The position numbers and the translations under genes were made by a program. Of a DNA stretch of 15,032 bases, positions 14,418 to 15,032 are shown in pieces; position 1 is the stretch's first letter, and each line of letters begins with the position of its first letter. The DNA comes from Promethearchaeota archaeon (lineage in GTDB: Archaea > Asgardarchaeota > Lokiarchaeia > Sigynarchaeales > SOKP01): NCBI GenBank assembly GCA_016839905.1, contig JAEOTJ010000283.1, positions 1 through 15,032 of the forward strand. The letters are read 5' to 3'. Under the pieces are notes generated by a model. That model saw only the letters and a program-made list of their open reading frames with translations, made no database searches and was not told the DNA's origin.

Positions 14418-14809
14418 TTTTTGATACCTTTAATAAATTTGATTATTTTTTCTGCATTTTTTAAAGCTTCTTCGGCAATATTTTCATCATGATATTCAAA
14501 AGGAGAACCTGTAGCGTGGGCATTAGGGTATCGAGATGGAATGTAATGTAAATCTAAAATTTTACAAGCAGTTATTATTGAAGAAATATCTATATTTTTA
14601 TTTTTAAGTTGATCTATTAATTTTGTCAGTGAGTGACCAAAAGGAGTTAATCCCCAACCATATAATATAGCCTTTAATGCAAATTCGGCTGCTTGCTGAC
14701 ATTTAAAACAACACCAGTTGTAAAATCCATTATCTTTATCGACTATAGCTGATTTAGATGTATTATCTGCTTCATTCATCCATCTATTATATTCATCGTA
14801 ATCAAACAT
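14414..14809 (-). CDS. HEPN-domain protein, toxin-like partner of MNT
   Basis: This 131-residue all-helical protein matches the HEPN family. Helix 2 carries CQQAAEFALKAILYGWGLTP, followed by GHSLTKLIDQL, and the last third has the RNase-type Rx4H motif Arg93-Tyr-Pro-Asn-Ala-His98 and an EYHDENIAEEALKNAEKII helix. HEPN proteins of this kind are RNA-cleaving toxins or their relatives. The HxY tyrosine that is AMPylated in HepT (RX4HXY) is absent: His98 is followed by Ala-Thr-Gly. Silencing of this pair may therefore use another tyrosine (Tyr94 is near), or the protein may act differently. It starts the operon with MNT. No clear promoter is seen; a TATAAT-like run lies about 60 bases upstream. 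Confidence 0.85.
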   Translation of the reverse strand: MFDYDEYNRWMNEADNTSKSAIVDKDNGFYNWCCFKCQQAAEFALKAILYGWGLTPFGHSLTKLIDQLKNKNIDISSIITACKILDLHYIPSRYPNAHATGSPFEYHDENIAEEALKNAEKIIKFIKGIKK

Positions 14810-15001
14810 TTTATTTTGTTATTTTTGGATTTTAAAAAGATTCTCATAAGTAATATGTTTACTATGTTATTATAATCAATTTTTTAATAAATTTTTTATC
14901 TAAAATTTCTAGTTTTTAATAATTCTTTTTGTTTGATAAATTTCTATTATTTTATCTCATCCTTTTATCTCCAATAAATCTAAATTGTAATTTATAGTTT
15001 A
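14810..15001. other. AT-rich upstream region of the HEPN/MNT operon
   Basis: No gene is visible. It contains the right inverted-repeat copy and a 16-base spacer (14986-15001) before the direct repeat. Together these give a fold-back of TATCTCAT and ATGAGATA around 14953-15010. Confidence 0.4.
14953..14990 (-). repeat. Inverted repeat, right copy
   Basis: Reverse complement of 13220-13257, exact over 33 bp. It lies 144 bases before the HEPN start codon, so the enclosed unit is about 1.77 kb. No target-site duplication is recognisable outside the two copies. Confidence 0.9.
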
Positions 15002-15032
15002 GATGAGATAGACTTTAAAAAATCAATTGGAA
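15002..15032 (+). repeat. 31-bp direct repeat, right copy at the window edge
   Basis: Identical to 13249-13279 up to the last base. The match may continue beyond the window. Its minus strand would carry the same C-terminal codons as the 13270-13548 remnant. Confidence 0.85.

Noticed and set aside
1..15032. CRISPR array, transposase or integrase gene
   Set aside because: No regularly spaced repeats and no DDE, tyrosine or serine recombinase motifs were seen in any frame examined.

Overview
This AT-rich window looks like archaeal DNA, most likely from an Asgard archaeon close to Lokiarchaeia. The pointers are archaeal TATA boxes 25-30 bases before several starts (some apparently leaderless), a ubiquitin-like protein ending Gly-Gly-Cys, and large proteins that join an N-terminal C2H2 finger, a 'FWGHCSN' helical domain, leucine-rich repeats and SWIM zinc motifs. 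I recognise this protein style from Lokiarchaeal genomes by memory; no database search was made. The window has no ribosomal or other core marker gene, so the taxonomic call is an inference.

Layout. 1-666 is mostly non-coding, with a TATA box, a possible 31-residue ORF and an open frame for a start-less two-helix membrane-protein fragment. 667-3171 is a two-gene signalling operon: a soluble PAS-PAS-GAF histidine kinase and a single-domain response regulator. 3172-3721 is non-coding, with an imperfect inverted repeat of about 250 bp and the 3' end (T-arm plus acceptor strand) of a tRNA gene lacking its 5' part. 3722-5191 (minus) encodes a winged-helix protein with two C-terminal zinc ribbons. 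5418-5606 is a tiny coiled-coil/proline-rich protein. 5731-5985 is the ubiquitin-like protein. 6322-7140 is a small 'FWGHCSN' protein, convergent with a two-TM membrane protein at 7142-7720.

7721-8395 is a long intergenic region. It holds a GC-rich foldable island (7885-8005) closed by a perfect 11-bp helix, a candidate structured RNA, and a perfect 18-bp palindrome directly after the TATA box of the next gene. 8396-13117 encodes a 1573-residue multidomain protein: C2H2 finger, FWGHCSN domain, helical repeats, LRRs, and two SWIM motifs. It is a longer paralogue of the 6322 product.

13118-15032 looks like accessory or degraded DNA: a start-less Cys-containing frame, a TPR fragment and a HEPN/MNT toxin-antitoxin-like pair, enclosed by a 33-bp exact inverted repeat. 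A 31-bp direct repeat runs into the right edge of the window.

How the genes may work together: the kinase and regulator form one phosphorelay. HEPN and MNT overlap by 4 bases and should be one module. The ubiquitin-like protein, the two FWGHCSN proteins and the SWIM-containing giant lie close together but have separate promoters, so a shared pathway is only a hypothesis; no E1, E2, RING or JAMM-protease gene is visible here. If the tRNA fragment is an integration scar, its orientation puts the integrated DNA to its right, over everything from about 3.66 kb onward.
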